64,000 nucleotides of DNA, taken from positions 62,001-126,000 of the forward strand of contig NZ_NESL01000007.1 of NCBI RefSeq assembly GCF_003063435.1, in the 5' to 3' direction. Source of the DNA: Limnohabitans sp. 2KL-1 (GTDB lineage Bacteria > Pseudomonadota > Gammaproteobacteria > Burkholderiales > Burkholderiaceae_C). Below the pieces are notes generated by a model. The model ran no database searches and was not told the origin of the DNA. It saw only the letters and a list, made by a program, of their open reading frames with translations. Below are positions 9,130-19,120 of the stretch, in pieces (positions within the stretch are counted from its first letter, which is position 1; the number at the start of each line of letters is the position of its first letter). Position numbers and translations under genes: made by a program.

Positions 9130-10701
9130 TCAGTTGAGGATGGCCACCGGCACACGGTGGTGGGTGGGTAAGCCCGATTGCAGCCAGGCAGCTGCGCCAC
9201 CCCGGTACCACATGATCTGGGTGTAGCCGATTTTTTGGGCCCGCATGGCGGCGTTGACCGACAGCCAGCATTCGGCGCTGGCGCAGTAAAACACCACCGG
9301 TTGGTGAGGGTCGGGCGCTGCAATTTGCAGCATTTGACGAAAACGCGCTTCAAAAGCCGCATCTTTTTTTTCATCCTCGAAGGCCAGGCCGCCATGGATG
9401 AAGTTCAACGCCCCCGGAATCATCGGGCCTGCGGCGCCCACATCGATGACCACAGGCCGATCACTTTGTTTCAGGGCCCATGTCAAATCGGGCGTGTCCA
9501 TGCGCCGTATGCCCTCCAGTGCCTTGGGGGTCATGCCTGTCAAGTGCGTGGTACGCAACCGGTTGGGTGTGTGGGCGCCGGGCTCGTCCCGTTCTTGCTG
9601 CGCCATCACCGCTGACGGGACCTTCAGGTCTTGCAGCAATGTGGGGACTTGATGTTGCACCTCGTCGTAAAAGGTCAAAACCTCATGGTCGTTGACATGG
9701 ATCAGGCGACAGAGTTTGGGATTGTTTCTGGCGTGATTGCATTGGTAGAGGGCCTGGAGCATGGCCGTGCCTGGGTCATCTGCGCCGTAGCGATAGCCGT
9801 ACCCTTGTTTGCCCCAGCCGACCGCCAACGATTTGTGGGCATTGGAGGCCAGGTACGTCTGCATGACACGACCGCCAATGGTTTTGCAGAGCCGCTGGTC
9901 TGCGCACATGTTTTGAATGAAGGCAGCAGCCCGTTCTTGCAGGTCATGGCTGGGCGCTGCCAAAGGTCGACCAAAAAAGGTCGGCTTGATTTGCATGCTG
10001 TCGGGCAAGGTCAGGGTCTCGGTTTCCAACTGGGTGACCACGCCGAGCGTGAAGGCGTCTTTGCCTGGGTGGGTGCTGCATTCGCTGATGGGGGTCTGGC
10101 CTGTTGGGCAAAACCAGGGCGTCCGGTCCTTGTCCTGGTTGCGCTGTATTTCCCGGATACGTAAAAAACCATAGGCTTCCTGGATGTCGTAGAGCGCCTG
10201 CTGGATGACCTGGCTGTCGAACTTGTCGCCCATTTGCTGCTTGTACAGCGCATACATCTGGGGCATGGCCGCGGGATTGACCGTTTTGGTGTCCTTTGAA
10301 TGGGCGCCATGGATGCCCACCATCGTGACGCGAGGCAAGTGGCCTGAGCCAAAAGCGCGTTCACGACCCGCCATGAAAATCAATGAGCACGCCGACATGC
10401 AGTGGCCCGACACAATGGTTTTGATCTGAGCAGATTGCACCATGCGAGCGACTTGCATGCCTGTCCACAGGTCGCCGCCCGGGCCATTCACCAGGATCAG
10501 CCGTTCAATGTCACCTGGGGCCAGGGCATGTTTGAAGTTCAAGAAATCCTGACTGACCGTCGGCCCGGTGGCATAGAGGTCATTGCCGACCCGCTCCAAA
10601 GTCATGGCTTGTGTGGCGGTGTGCCAGCTCCAACACCACACAAACAAGAATGTGATGATTTTGGCCATGAGGTTCTGCGTTGGGGTGGCAGTTGAATTCA
10701 T
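9130..10701 (-). CDS. Secreted ClpP/crotonase-fold protein fused to a CxxxxCW rhodanese-like domain
   Basis: A 523-residue protein with a hydrophobic signal segment at about residues 13-32; ATG 10668 (residue 12) would place it at the N terminus and may be the true start. Residues 60-150 resemble periplasmic ClpP-like proteins: NGPGGDLWTG (72-81), GHCMSACSLIFMAG with a candidate nucleophile at S103, and the His of GIHGAH. A middle region with KSLAVGWGKQGYGYRYG is cysteine-rich and unassigned. The C terminus, from about 405, is a rhodanese fold with FYCASAECWLS (C473, C478) and WYRGG, similar to CXXCW proteins of PQQ-dependent catabolism. Function is unknown; a periplasmic protease or thiol-related role is inferred. 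It is monocistronic. Confidence 0.75.
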   Translation of the reverse strand: MNSTATPTQNLMAKIITFLFVWCWSWHTATQAMTLERVGNDLYATGPTVSQDFLNFKHALAPGDIERLILVNGPGGDLWTGMQVARMVQSAQIKTIVSGHCMSACSLIFMAGRERAFGSGHLPRVTMVGIHGAHSKDTKTVNPAAMPQMYALYKQQMGDKFDSQVIQQALYDIQEAYGFLRIREIQRNQDKDRTPWFCPTGQTPISECSTHPGKDAFTLGVVTQLETETLTLPDSMQIKPTFFGRPLAAPSHDLQERAAAFIQNMCADQRLCKTIGGRVMQTYLASNAHKSLAVGWGKQGYGYRYGADDPGTAMLQALYQCNHARNNPKLCRLIHVNDHEVLTFYDEVQHQVPTLLQDLKVPSAVMAQQERDEPGAHTPNRLRTTHLTGMTPKALEGIRRMDTPDLTWALKQSDRPVVIDVGAAGPMIPGALNFIHGGLAFEDEKKDAAFEARFRQMLQIAAPDPHQPVVFYCASAECWLSVNAAMRAQKIGYTQIMWYRGGAAAWLQSGLPTHHRVPVAILN

Positions 10702-10746
10702 GACTGCCTGCGAGCGCTCATCCTGATGTCGTTTTGCCGTGCAGCG

Positions 10747-11664
<918 letters not shown>

Positions 11665-11781
11665 GGCGGGACTCCGGTGTGTGGGGTGTCTAAACCTGAC
11701 ATTGTGCGTGAGGGCGCGGGCCCGCAATGTCTTGTGGGGCACATTCCTGGGCCAAGTCACTCTGGTGCTCTGCGGGCAGGC

Positions 11782-11787
11782 GATAAT
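11782..11787 (+). promoter_or_regulatory. rnpB -10 element
   Basis: GATAAT lies six bases before the first base of the RNase P RNA helix, at the correct distance for its transcription start. The -35 is weak. Confidence 0.5.
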
Positions 11788-11793
11788 CAGCCG

Positions 11794-12146
11794 GTGAAGC
11801 TCGCCAGACCGTCGCTGGTGCAATCTCCGAAAGGAGGCACTGGAGGAACGTCCGGACTGCATAGGACAGCGTAGGAGGTAACGCCTCTCCACCGTGAGGT
11901 GAGGATCAGAGCAACAGAGACGAGCCGATTGAGTTCGGGTGAAACGGGCAATCTCTACGCGCAGCAATACCAAGTAGGCCTTCCTGAAGGGGTGCGGTTC
12001 GCCGCATCGCTTCTCCCTGTGGTTCCGCGGGGTGAGTTGGCGGGTAGGTAGCATCGAGCCGGGTGGGCGACCCCCGGCCCAGAGTAATGGCGGTCACGCA
12101 GCGGGCAACCGCTGTGCACAGAATCCGGCTTATCGGCGAGCTTCAC
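11794..12146 (+). ncRNA. rnpB: RNase P RNA, bacterial class A
   Basis: About 353 bases. The 5' strand GTGAAGCTCGCC pairs with GGCGAGCTTCAC at the 3' end to form helix P1. The conserved core GGAGGAACGTCCGGACT, the GAAACGGGCAA region and the terminal ACAGAATCCGGCTTAT are all present. It is the catalytic RNA that matures tRNA 5' ends. A run of six T residues follows directly. The 5' end is placed from P1 pairing and from the -10 element; ends are accurate to a few bases. Confidence 0.95.
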
Positions 12147-12162
12147 ACTTTTTTCAGACAAC

Positions 12163-12185
12163 AAAAAACCCGCCGAAGCGGGTTT
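12163..12185 (-). terminator. Terminator of the IscR-like gene
   Basis: Read on the minus strand, AAACCCGC-TTCG-GCGGGTTT is followed by further T residues, about 20 bases after the stop of the IscR-like gene. It also faces the end of rnpB, so it may act in both directions. Confidence 0.8.
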
Positions 12186-12207
12186 GGGGGCTGCAAGCGC
12201 TGGTGGC

Positions 12208-12729
12208 TTAGCCGCGTGAAGGCATCAAGGTGCCTGCCAGTGCAAACACCGAATTGGGTGCGGTGATCTTCAAGGTGCTTTTGGGCTTGGCAAACACGCC
12301 ACGTTTGATGGCCGGCTGAGGGGCTGGCTCGACCGTGACGCCCTTGGTGCGCTGCTCGGCCACCAACTGGCGCAGGCTGATGGATTGCAGGTGCGTCAGC
12401 ATCTTTTCGTTCAGGCTGGCCCACAGGTCGCTGTTCATCCAACCCCCTTCGGCTGCCGCTTCTTCATCCGAAGGCGCATCCACGGCCCCAACAATGTCGG
12501 CCATGGTGATCTTTTCGGCATTGCGAGACAGCGAATAACCGCCGCCAGGACCCCGGGTGCTCTCGACCAGGCCTTGCTGGCGTAGCTTGCTGAACAGCTG
12601 TTCCAGATAGGACAGCGAAATCTGGTGGCGCACGCTGATGGCGGCCAGCGACACGGGGCCGCGGTCTTCACGCAATGCAACGTCGATCATCGCGGTCACG
12701 GCGAATCGGCTCTTGGTGCTCAAACGCAT
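12208..12729 (-). CDS. Rrf2/IscR-family regulator without Fe-S cysteines
   Basis: A 173-residue transcription factor. Residues 1-70 are almost canonical IscR: the winged helix with SLSYLEQLFSKLRQQGLVESTRGPGGGY. In IscR the following region carries three cysteines that hold a 2Fe-2S cluster. Here that region reads DAPSDEEAAAEGGWMNSDLW, and the whole protein contains no cysteine. DNA binding is therefore likely but cluster sensing is not. A low-complexity C-terminal tail from about residue 130 is unassigned. No isc or suf gene is nearby; cysK and rnpB are the neighbours. It could be cluster-independent or respond to a protein partner. Confidence 0.85.
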   Translation of the reverse strand: MRLSTKSRFAVTAMIDVALREDRGPVSLAAISVRHQISLSYLEQLFSKLRQQGLVESTRGPGGGYSLSRNAEKITMADIVGAVDAPSDEEAAAEGGWMNSDLWASLNEKMLTHLQSISLRQLVAEQRTKGVTVEPAPQPAIKRGVFAKPKSTLKITAPNSVFALAGTLMPSRG

Positions 12730-12842
12730 GGTGTGCTCCTTTCTGCGTTGGACAAACCCTCATGGGCATTGCCCTGGTCACTGACTGCGTGGTTCGCAGA
12801 TGTGACTGAATGGTCATTTTCTCAGACTCGTGACACAGTTGG

Positions 12843-12873
12843 GGATTACCCGTTCCATTTCAAGGGTAAATCC
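12843..12873. promoter_or_regulatory. Inverted repeat upstream of the IscR-like gene
   Basis: GGATTACCC and GGGTAAATCC face each other across 12 bases, about 115 bases upstream of the IscR-like start and 24 bases past the stop of the S4-domain gene. It may be an operator or a weak terminator of the latter; no T tract follows on either strand. Confidence 0.3.
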
Positions 12874-12896
12874 TGTGTATTTTTGTCGGAAATCAA

Positions 12897-13592
12897 CTAG
12901 AACCGTTCGTGGCCTTCCAGTTGCCGCCATTGGCCGGGCTCCAGCGGGGCGAGGCTCAAACGGCCCACCCTTTGGCGGCGCAGGTCTTGCAGTGGGCATT
13001 GCTCGTCCAGCCAGCGGCCCAACTCCAGTCCGTCGATGTCCTTGCCTGCGATGCGCAGCACCGTCATGGACTCGGTCTGGCGGTTGATGCTGGCGCGGAT
13101 GCCTGGGCCGTTCAGAGCCTTGACCAGGCCTTCGGGCACTTCGCCGCCCACGGTGGCCATCCATTCCTGCTCCATCGGGCTGCGGCGGTCTTCCAGATGG
13201 CGCAGCACGCCAACGTCGTCGGAAAAAATGCACAAACCGCTGGCCGGTTTGGCCAGTGGCAGGGGCATTTGCATCTTGGCTAGGCGCTCAGGCCCCCACA
13301 GTCCGGGCTGCTGGGCTTTGAGGCCCACGGTGTCTTGCAGCCAGGCCAGATTGGCCACCCGGTGCGCGGGCTTGAACAGCACCAGGGTCAGTGGGGCCAG
13401 TGCGGCCATGGAGACCAGGCGGTTGACTTGAACGGCTTGTTCGTCACGCACACGGCGGGCGGGGTCGGTGACCACTTTGCCCGCCACTTGCACGCCGCCG
13501 GCCACGATCAGGGCTTCGGCTTCCCGGCGGGAGCAGTTCTGGTCAGCGGCCACGCGTTTGGCCAGGCGAATGCCTTCAGGGGAATCGGTCAT
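12897..13592 (-). CDS. RsuA/RluF-like S4-domain protein, degenerate pseudouridine synthase
   Basis: A 231-residue protein. An N-terminal S4 RNA-binding domain (AADQNCSRREAEALIVAGGVQVAG) is followed by a domain that aligns along its length with RsuA/RluF pseudouridine synthases. The family motif GRLDxxSxGL, whose Asp is the essential nucleophile, is here PLAKPASGL: Ala replaces Asp. The later RQIRRM block is also lost (ELGRWL). It probably binds RNA but cannot isomerise uridine by the known mechanism. ATG 13592 is preferred; a TTG four codons earlier is possible. It sits 27 bases downstream of the Nudix fusion gene and is probably co-transcribed with it. Confidence 0.75.
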   Translation of the reverse strand: MTDSPEGIRLAKRVAADQNCSRREAEALIVAGGVQVAGKVVTDPARRVRDEQAVQVNRLVSMAALAPLTLVLFKPAHRVANLAWLQDTVGLKAQQPGLWGPERLAKMQMPLPLAKPASGLCIFSDDVGVLRHLEDRRSPMEQEWMATVGGEVPEGLVKALNGPGIRASINRQTESMTVLRIAGKDIDGLELGRWLDEQCPLQDLRRQRVGRLSLAPLEPGQWRQLEGHERF

Positions 13593-13619
13593 CAAATCTT
13601 TCAAAAATCTCAGAGCGCC

Positions 13620-15266
13620 TCAGGACAAGGCTTGCTCGCGGATGTGGTCCACGTGCGCTTGTAAGGAACGGGCCGCCACCGGCCACAAGCGTGGCGGCAC
13701 GTCGTCGTAGGCTTTTTCCACCCATTCCTGCAGGCTGCCTTGGGGCAGTGCCTGCATGGCGGCGGCGATTTTGGCCTCGCGTTTGAGGCGGTGCGCTTTC
13801 AGCTGCGTGATGGCCTGGTGGGCAAAACCCAGCACATGGCCGTGCGCGGGCAGGATGAATTCGATGCCACCGGCTTCGCAGGCGGCGGCCAGTTTGTCCA
13901 GCGAATCAAGGTAGTCGCCCATGTGGCCGTCGGGTGGGTCGATCACGGTGGTGCTGCCGTTGAGCACATGGTCGCCCGAGAACAGAAGGCCGTCTTCTTC
14001 GAGCACCAGGCACAGGTGGTTGGCCGCATGGCCGGGGGTGTGCATCACGCGCAGGGTGTGGCTGATCTCGCCATCTACCCCGATGCCTTGCAGCACCAGT
14101 TTTTCGCCATCGGTCAGCTCTCGCTCGGGGGTGAAGCGGCTGTTGGCACGGGCCGTGGGCTTGGAGGTCAGGCCCAAAATAGGCGGCTTGTTCGTGCACA
14201 GCGCTTGCAGTGGGGCCGCGCCAGGGGAGTGGTCCGGGTGCGAGTGGGTGCACACAATGGCCTTGATTTGCCCGCCTGCGGCACGCCACAGGCGCTGCAG
14301 GTGCTCGTCGTCGGCCGGGCCCGGGTCGATGGCGATGTAGCCGGTGTTCGGGTCGCCCACCAGATAACTGTTGGTGCCGGGGCCGGTCATCACGCCGGGG
14401 TTGGGTGCCGTCAGGCGCTGCACGTTTTTGAGCAGCGGCACGGTTTGGTCGGTCTGCCAGTCCAGGTGGTGGTGGATCTGCCCGTCGGGTGTGACCAGGG
14501 CCAGCTCGCCAAACGGGGCTTCGTGCTCCATGTAGCGCGCTTCGTTGCCCGCCAACCAGCCAGCGCGGGGGCAGCTGGTCCAAAGCGGTTCGTCGTTGAC
14601 CGCGCAGGCTTGCAGCACCGCGTCCACGCTGGCAAAGGCTTTCAGGCGCTCCAGCGTGCGGATGGTCGGGAAGATGATGAAGAAATCGCCCGCTTCGTGG
14701 CGGGCCAGCGCGTCAGCCGGGCGCACCCAGACCGGCTCGAACTGCTCGGACTCGTCGGCCACCGGGGTTTGGCCTTCGGGCATGCGGGCCACCAAAAAGG
14801 GCACGTCAAAGCGGCGCGGCAGGTCGCGGTCGGTGATCCAGTGGGCCAGAACGAACACCTGTTCGGCCGCCAGGCTCAGGCCTCGGGCCTGGCATTGGGC
14901 AGCAAAAGGGCCTTGGCGGTCGATGGCTGCGATGTCACTGGCGTCAGCCCAGCGCCCGTCGGCGTGGCGGGCCAACAAAATGCCCAGCTCTTCAAAGCTT
15001 TCGCGGATGGCCGCAATCGCTTGCGTCAGGTGCAGGGCGCTTTGCGTGGGGCGGCGTTGCGCCATGCTGTGCGCCTGGGCATCGGCGGCGTCGATGCCGC
15101 CACCCGGGAACACGTAGGCACCGGGCGCGAAACTGGCCGTCATCGAGCGGCGGGTCATCAGCACTTCGATGCCTTGCGGCCCGTCGCGCAGCAGCAGCAC
15201 GGTGGCGGCTGGGCGCAGAGGGGCGGGTTCACGTTGGGGGTAGAGGAGTTGGGAGGTGCGTGCCAT
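13620..15266 (-). CDS. Nudix hydrolase / metallo-beta-lactamase fold fusion
   Basis: A 548-residue two-domain protein. Residues 15-230 are a Nudix domain with PGGG (54-57) and RESFEELG (88-95); the segment between them is about 20 residues longer than in the standard Nudix box, as in NUDT19-type CoA diphosphatases. Residues 280-500 are a metallo-beta-lactamase domain with [24 protein letters not shown] and LPAHGH metal-ligand motifs, similar to LACTB2. Cytoplasmic hydrolysis of a nucleotide or CoA derivative is likely; the pairing suggests sequential diphosphate and thioester or RNA hydrolysis, which is inference. It is divergent from dapF, with 61 bases between the starts. Confidence 0.85.
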   Translation of the reverse strand: MARTSQLLYPQREPAPLRPAATVLLLRDGPQGIEVLMTRRSMTASFAPGAYVFPGGGIDAADAQAHSMAQRRPTQSALHLTQAIAAIRESFEELGILLARHADGRWADASDIAAIDRQGPFAAQCQARGLSLAAEQVFVLAHWITDRDLPRRFDVPFLVARMPEGQTPVADESEQFEPVWVRPADALARHEAGDFFIIFPTIRTLERLKAFASVDAVLQACAVNDEPLWTSCPRAGWLAGNEARYMEHEAPFGELALVTPDGQIHHHLDWQTDQTVPLLKNVQRLTAPNPGVMTGPGTNSYLVGDPNTGYIAIDPGPADDEHLQRLWRAAGGQIKAIVCTHSHPDHSPGAAPLQALCTNKPPILGLTSKPTARANSRFTPERELTDGEKLVLQGIGVDGEISHTLRVMHTPGHAANHLCLVLEEDGLLFSGDHVLNGSTTVIDPPDGHMGDYLDSLDKLAAACEAGGIEFILPAHGHVLGFAHQAITQLKAHRLKREAKIAAAMQALPQGSLQEWVEKAYDDVPPRLWPVAARSLQAHVDHIREQALS

Positions 15267-15327
15267 GCCCCATTATCGGGGGACTGGAGGCCTGTTCCGG
15301 TGTGGGCCAAAGGTGATAATCGCGGCC

Positions 15328-16200
15328 ATGCACATTCGCTTTACCAAGATGCAAGGGGCCGGCAACGATTTTGTCGTGCTCGACGAGACCCAAGGCCGTC
15401 TGGGCCTGAGCACGGCCCAATACCGTTTTCTGGCCGACCGCCACTTTGGCGTGGGGGCCGACCAGATCCTCACGGTTCGGCCCTCGCCCGCGCCCGGTCT
15501 GGATTTTGAATACGTGATCCACAACGCCGATGGCGGTGAGGTGGAGCATTGCGGCAACGGGGCCCGATGCTTTGTGCGCTATGTGCGCGACAAGGGCCTG
15601 ACCGACAAAAGCACGGTGCGTGTCAAGGTGCAACAAGGCGAGATCGAGCTGCGCATGAACCCCGATTGCCGCGTGACGGTGGACATGGGCGCACCCGTGT
15701 TTGACTGGGAACGTGTGCCCTTCAACCCGATCGGCTTGATCAGCGACCAGGTCAACGGCTGGCCGGTGTTTGATTTGGCGCTGGGCGAGCATGGCATTGC
15801 ACGGGTGGGCGTGGTGTCCATGGGCAACCCGCATGCGGTGCAGCGCGTGGACGATGTGGACACTTTTCCGGTGCTGGCCCAGGGGCCGCTGATTGAAAAC
15901 CACCCGGCTTTCCCCAAACGCGTGAACGCGGGCTTCATGCAGATCGTCTCGCGCAGCCAGATCAAACTGCGCGTGTTCGAGCGGGGAGCGGGTGAGACAC
16001 TGGCTTGCGGCACGGGTGCCTGTGCGGCCGTGGTGACCGGTATTCGCCAAGGTTGGCTGGACAGCCGGGTTGACGTGCAGGCCTTGGGTGGTGTGTTGAC
16101 CATTGAATGGGCGGGCCGGGCCGACAGCCCGGTACGGATGACCGGCCCCGCTACCTCGGTGTTTGAGGGCGAGATCGACGTGCCTGATACCCTTTCTTGA
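15328..16200 (+). CDS. dapF: Diaminopimelate epimerase
   Basis: A 290-residue cofactor-independent racemase that converts LL- to meso-diaminopimelate for lysine and peptidoglycan. The two catalytic cysteines lie in EHCGNGARC and [13 protein letters not shown] 15328 gives the family start [15 protein letters not shown]. It heads the dapF-DUF484-xerC operon conserved across proteobacteria. Its product is the substrate for the MurE encoded at 24.1 kb, whose DNPR motif indicates meso-DAP use. Confidence 0.96.
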   Translation: MHIRFTKMQGAGNDFVVLDETQGRLGLSTAQYRFLADRHFGVGADQILTVRPSPAPGLDFEYVIHNADGGEVEHCGNGARCFVRYVRDKGLTDKSTVRVKVQQGEIELRMNPDCRVTVDMGAPVFDWERVPFNPIGLISDQVNGWPVFDLALGEHGIARVGVVSMGNPHAVQRVDDVDTFPVLAQGPLIENHPAFPKRVNAGFMQIVSRSQIKLRVFERGAGETLACGTGACAAVVTGIRQGWLDSRVDVQALGGVLTIEWAGRADSPVRMTGPATSVFEGEIDVPDTLS

Positions 16201-16217
16201 ATTTTTGGAGTCCCGAC

Positions 16218-16904
16218 ATGACCTCGCCCGAACCCATGAGCCCGATCACCGAAGACGACATTGCGGAGTACTTGGCGAACACGCCCGACTTCTTTGAGCG
16301 CCACGCCTCCTTGTTGGCCTCGGTGCAACTGACGCACCCGCAAAGCCACCGCGCCGTCGGCTTGCAAGAGCGCCAAGCGCAAATGCTGCGCGACAAGATC
16401 AAGTCGCTGGAGCACCGCATCATGGACATGATGCGGCACGGCAACGAAAACATGATCCTGACCGACAAGCTGCACCGCTGGTCGTGCGAATTGCTGGCCA
16501 CGCCGGCCGATCAGCTGGCCGAGTCGGCGGTGGACAACATCCGCGATTTGTTCCGGGTGCCTCAGGTGGCTTTGCGCCTGTGGTCGCTGCAGGCGCAGCA
16601 CGCTCAGTCGGTCTTTGCCCAGGGCGTGACCGGGGCGGTGCAGGAATTTGCCACCACGCTGGATGCGCCTTATTTGGGTCCCAATGTGAGTTTCGAGGCG
16701 GTGCAGTGGCTGGCCGAGCCCCACCAGGCGGCGTCGCTGGCTTTGCTGGCGCTGCGCGCAGCGCCTGGCCAGCCAGCGTTCGGCCTGCTGGTGCTGGCCT
16801 CGCCCGATGCGCAACGCTTCAACAATCAGATGGCCACCGATTTGCTGGAGCGCCTGGCCGAGCTGGCGGGTGCGGCCTTGTCGGTCTTGCGTCAGCAGGC
16901 TTGA
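16218..16904 (+). CDS. DUF484 family protein
   Basis: A 228-residue protein with an N-terminal segment ITEDDIAEYLANTPDFFERH characteristic of DUF484, a basic helical linker, and a GAF-like C-terminal half. The molecular function of the family is not established. It lies 17 bases after dapF and three bases before xerC, the usual conserved order. ATG 16218 has TTGGAG upstream. Confidence 0.9.
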   Translation: MTSPEPMSPITEDDIAEYLANTPDFFERHASLLASVQLTHPQSHRAVGLQERQAQMLRDKIKSLEHRIMDMMRHGNENMILTDKLHRWSCELLATPADQLAESAVDNIRDLFRVPQVALRLWSLQAQHAQSVFAQGVTGAVQEFATTLDAPYLGPNVSFEAVQWLAEPHQAASLALLALRAAPGQPAFGLLVLASPDAQRFNNQMATDLLERLAELAGAALSVLRQQA

Positions 16905-16907
16905 ACT

Positions 16908-17909
16908 GTGTCGAAAGCGGCCATGGCGGACGTGGCGGCCATCGATCCGCTGGTGTCCCGTTATCTGGACCATGTGCGCTTTGAAAAGCGGCTGGCCGAG
17001 CGCACCTGTACCCTGTACCAGCTGGATTTGATGCGCCTGGCCGACATGGCGGCAACGTCCAATGTCTCCTTGCTGCAAGTGCAAAACGGCCACATTCGCC
17101 GCTGGGTGGCGCAGATGCACAGCGCCGGGCGCAGTGGCCGTGGCATTGCGCTCATCTTGTCGGGCTGGCGCGGGTTTTACACCTGGCTGGGGCGCGAGGG
17201 CCTGATCGCGCAAAACCCGGTGGCCGATGTGCGGGCCCCGCGTGTCGCCAAGCCCCTGCCCAAAGCGTTGGGCGTGGACGAAGCGGTGCAATTGGCCGAG
17301 CATGAAGAAGACAACGATGATCCCTGGCTGGAAGCCCGTGACGCGGCCATGGTCGAGTTGCTGTACGGCTGCGGTCTGCGCATTGCCGAGCTGACCGGCT
17401 TGGACGTGGTGGCCAGCACAGAGGCCAGCCGGGCAGGACGCGGCTGGATCGATTTGCCCAACGCCGAAGTGCAGGTGCAGGGCAAAGGCAGCAAGCGACG
17501 CACGCTGCCCTTGGGCCGCGCCGCCATCGAGGCACTGACGCACTGGCTGGCCGTGCGCCCGCAGTTGCCCGGCATGCTGACGCAGCCGCTACCGGGGGCG
17601 TCCAAGGTCCTATCTTCTTTGGCGCTGGCGCTGTTTCCGGGGCGGCATGGCACGCGCCTGACGCCGCGCGGCGTGGCCCAGCGCCTCAAGCGCCGCAGCC
17701 TGCTGGCGGGCCTGGCCACCCCGGTGCATCCGCACATGCTGCGCCACTCCTTTGCCAGCCATGTGCTGCAGTCCAGCGGCGACTTGCGGGCGGTGCAAGA
17801 GTTGCTGGGCCACGCCAACATCAGCACCACACAGGTCTATACACGGCTGGATTTTCAGCACTTGGCCAAAACCTACGATGCCGCCCACCCCCGCGCCAAG
17901 CGCAAATGA
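16908..17909 (+). CDS. xerC: Site-specific tyrosine recombinase XerC
   Basis: A 333-residue tyrosine recombinase that with XerD resolves chromosome dimers at dif. An N-terminal core-binding SAM-like domain covers about residues 10-100. The catalytic set is visible: Arg in CGLRIAEL, Lys in GKGSKRR, His and Arg in HMLRHSF, His in LGHANIS and the nucleophile in TTQVYTR. The start is GTG. The last gene of the dapF operon, it lies close to dapF as in E. coli, which supports XerC over XerD or an integrase. Confidence 0.92.
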   Translation: MSKAAMADVAAIDPLVSRYLDHVRFEKRLAERTCTLYQLDLMRLADMAATSNVSLLQVQNGHIRRWVAQMHSAGRSGRGIALILSGWRGFYTWLGREGLIAQNPVADVRAPRVAKPLPKALGVDEAVQLAEHEEDNDDPWLEARDAAMVELLYGCGLRIAELTGLDVVASTEASRAGRGWIDLPNAEVQVQGKGSKRRTLPLGRAAIEALTHWLAVRPQLPGMLTQPLPGASKVLSSLALALFPGRHGTRLTPRGVAQRLKRRSLLAGLATPVHPHMLRHSFASHVLQSSGDLRAVQELLGHANISTTQVYTRLDFQHLAKTYDAAHPRAKRK

Positions 17910-18028
17910 AGCCCGGGGATTGTGGTGCAGATGCCTTGTGATGCCATGTCCTTTGCGGGCGCGCCGCGCTTGAATTCGTCGCTACACTCCCCAACTCTTG
18001 TCATCCTGTTTTGAAGCGGAACCGTGCC

Positions 18029-19120
18029 ATGTCCCTGATCCCCACCACCATCCTGACCGGCTTTTTGGGCTCGGGCAAAACGACCCTGCTCAAGCGCGTG
18101 CTGACCGAGGCCCACGGCCAAAAGATTGCCGTGATCGAGAACGAGTTTGGCGAAGAGAACATCGACAACGACATCCTGGTCTCGGACACCGATGAGCAGA
18201 TCATCCAGATGAGCAACGGCTGCATCTGCTGCACTATCCGCGAAGACCTGCGCGTGACCCTGCAGCTGCTGGCGGCCAAGCGCCGCAAGGGCTTGCTCAG
18301 CTTTGACCGCATCGTGATCGAGACCACGGGCCTGGCCGACCCCGGCCCGGTGGCGCAGACTTTTTTCATGGACGACGAGATCGCCGAGACCTTTTTGCTC
18401 GACTCCATCTTGACCCTGGTGGACGCCAAACACGCGGCCCAGCAGCTCAACGACCGCCAGGAAGCGCGCCGTCAGGTGGGCTTTGCCGACCAGATCTTCA
18501 TCAGCAAGGCCGATTTGGTCTCGCCCGAGGAACTGGACGCCCTGCAGCACCGCCTGAAACACATGAACCCGCGTGCCCCGCAAAAAGTGGTGCACTTTGG
18601 CGAGGTGGCTCTGTCCGAGGTGTTCGACCTCAAGGGCTTCAACCTGAACGCCAAACTGGACATCGACCCGGATTTTCTCAAAGACGATGCACATGACCAT
18701 GCGCATGGTGAGCATTGCGATCACCCCTCTCACCAACATGACCACGCGCATGACCATGAACATGGTGAGCACTGCGATCACCCCTCGCACGCCCATGAGC
18801 AGGGCCACCACCATCACCACGACGACGACGTGAAAAGCTTTGTGTTCCGGTCCGACAAGGCGTTTGACCCGGCCAAGCTGGAAGATTTTCTGGGTGCCAT
18901 CGTCAACATTTATGGTCCCCGTATGTTGCGCTACAAGGGCGTGTTGAACATGCGCGGCACCGAGCGCAAGGTGATTTTTCAGGGCGTGCACCAACTCATG
19001 GGCAGCGATTTAGGGCCCATGTGGGCCGATGGCGAAGCGAAAACGAGCAAGATGGTATTCATTGGCATCGATTTGCCCAAGGACATCCTGTTGCAGGGCC
19101 TGGAGCAGTGTCTTGTCTGA
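18029..19120 (+). CDS. COG0523 (CobW/ZNG1-like) GTPase with His-rich loop
   Basis: A 363-residue G3E GTPase. Walker A is GFLGSGKT (11-18) and the metal-binding CICC motif is at C65, C67 and C68, the hallmark of zinc or cobalt chaperone GTPases. Residues about 217-266 form a loop extremely rich in His, containing two copies of HGEHCDHPSH. The C-terminal CobW domain follows. The likely role is metal delivery to client proteins, probably zinc, in the cytoplasm. ATG 18029 gives the usual N terminus. It is monocistronic; dksA follows after 248 bases. Confidence 0.88.
   Translation: MSLIPTTILTGFLGSGKTTLLKRVLTEAHGQKIAVIENEFGEENIDNDILVSDTDEQIIQMSNGCICCTIREDLRVTLQLLAAKRRKGLLSFDRIVIETTGLADPGPVAQTFFMDDEIAETFLLDSILTLVDAKHAAQQLNDRQEARRQVGFADQIFISKADLVSPEELDALQHRLKHMNPRAPQKVVHFGEVALSEVFDLKGFNLNAKLDIDPDFLKDDAHDHAHGEHCDHPSHQHDHAHDHEHGEHCDHPSHAHEQGHHHHHDDDVKSFVFRSDKAFDPAKLEDFLGAIVNIYGPRMLRYKGVLNMRGTERKVIFQGVHQLMGSDLGPMWADGEAKTSKMVFIGIDLPKDILLQGLEQCLV
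18704..18786 (+). repeat. Duplicated His-rich segment
   Basis: CATGGTGAGCA.TGCGATCAC and flanking bases occur at 18704-18729 and 18761-18786 with one mismatch, a 57-base period inside the GTPase gene. A small in-frame duplication has lengthened the metal-binding loop. Confidence 0.8.

Noticed and set aside
13740..15509. 589-codon open frame on the plus strand antisense to the Nudix/metallo-beta-lactamase gene
   Set aside because: It shows no recognisable domain and is a high-GC shadow of a gene with clear catalytic motifs.
15579..17543. 654-codon open frame on the minus strand across dapF, DUF484 and xerC
   Set aside because: It spans three well-identified genes in opposite orientation and has His/Gln-rich low-complexity content typical of shadows.
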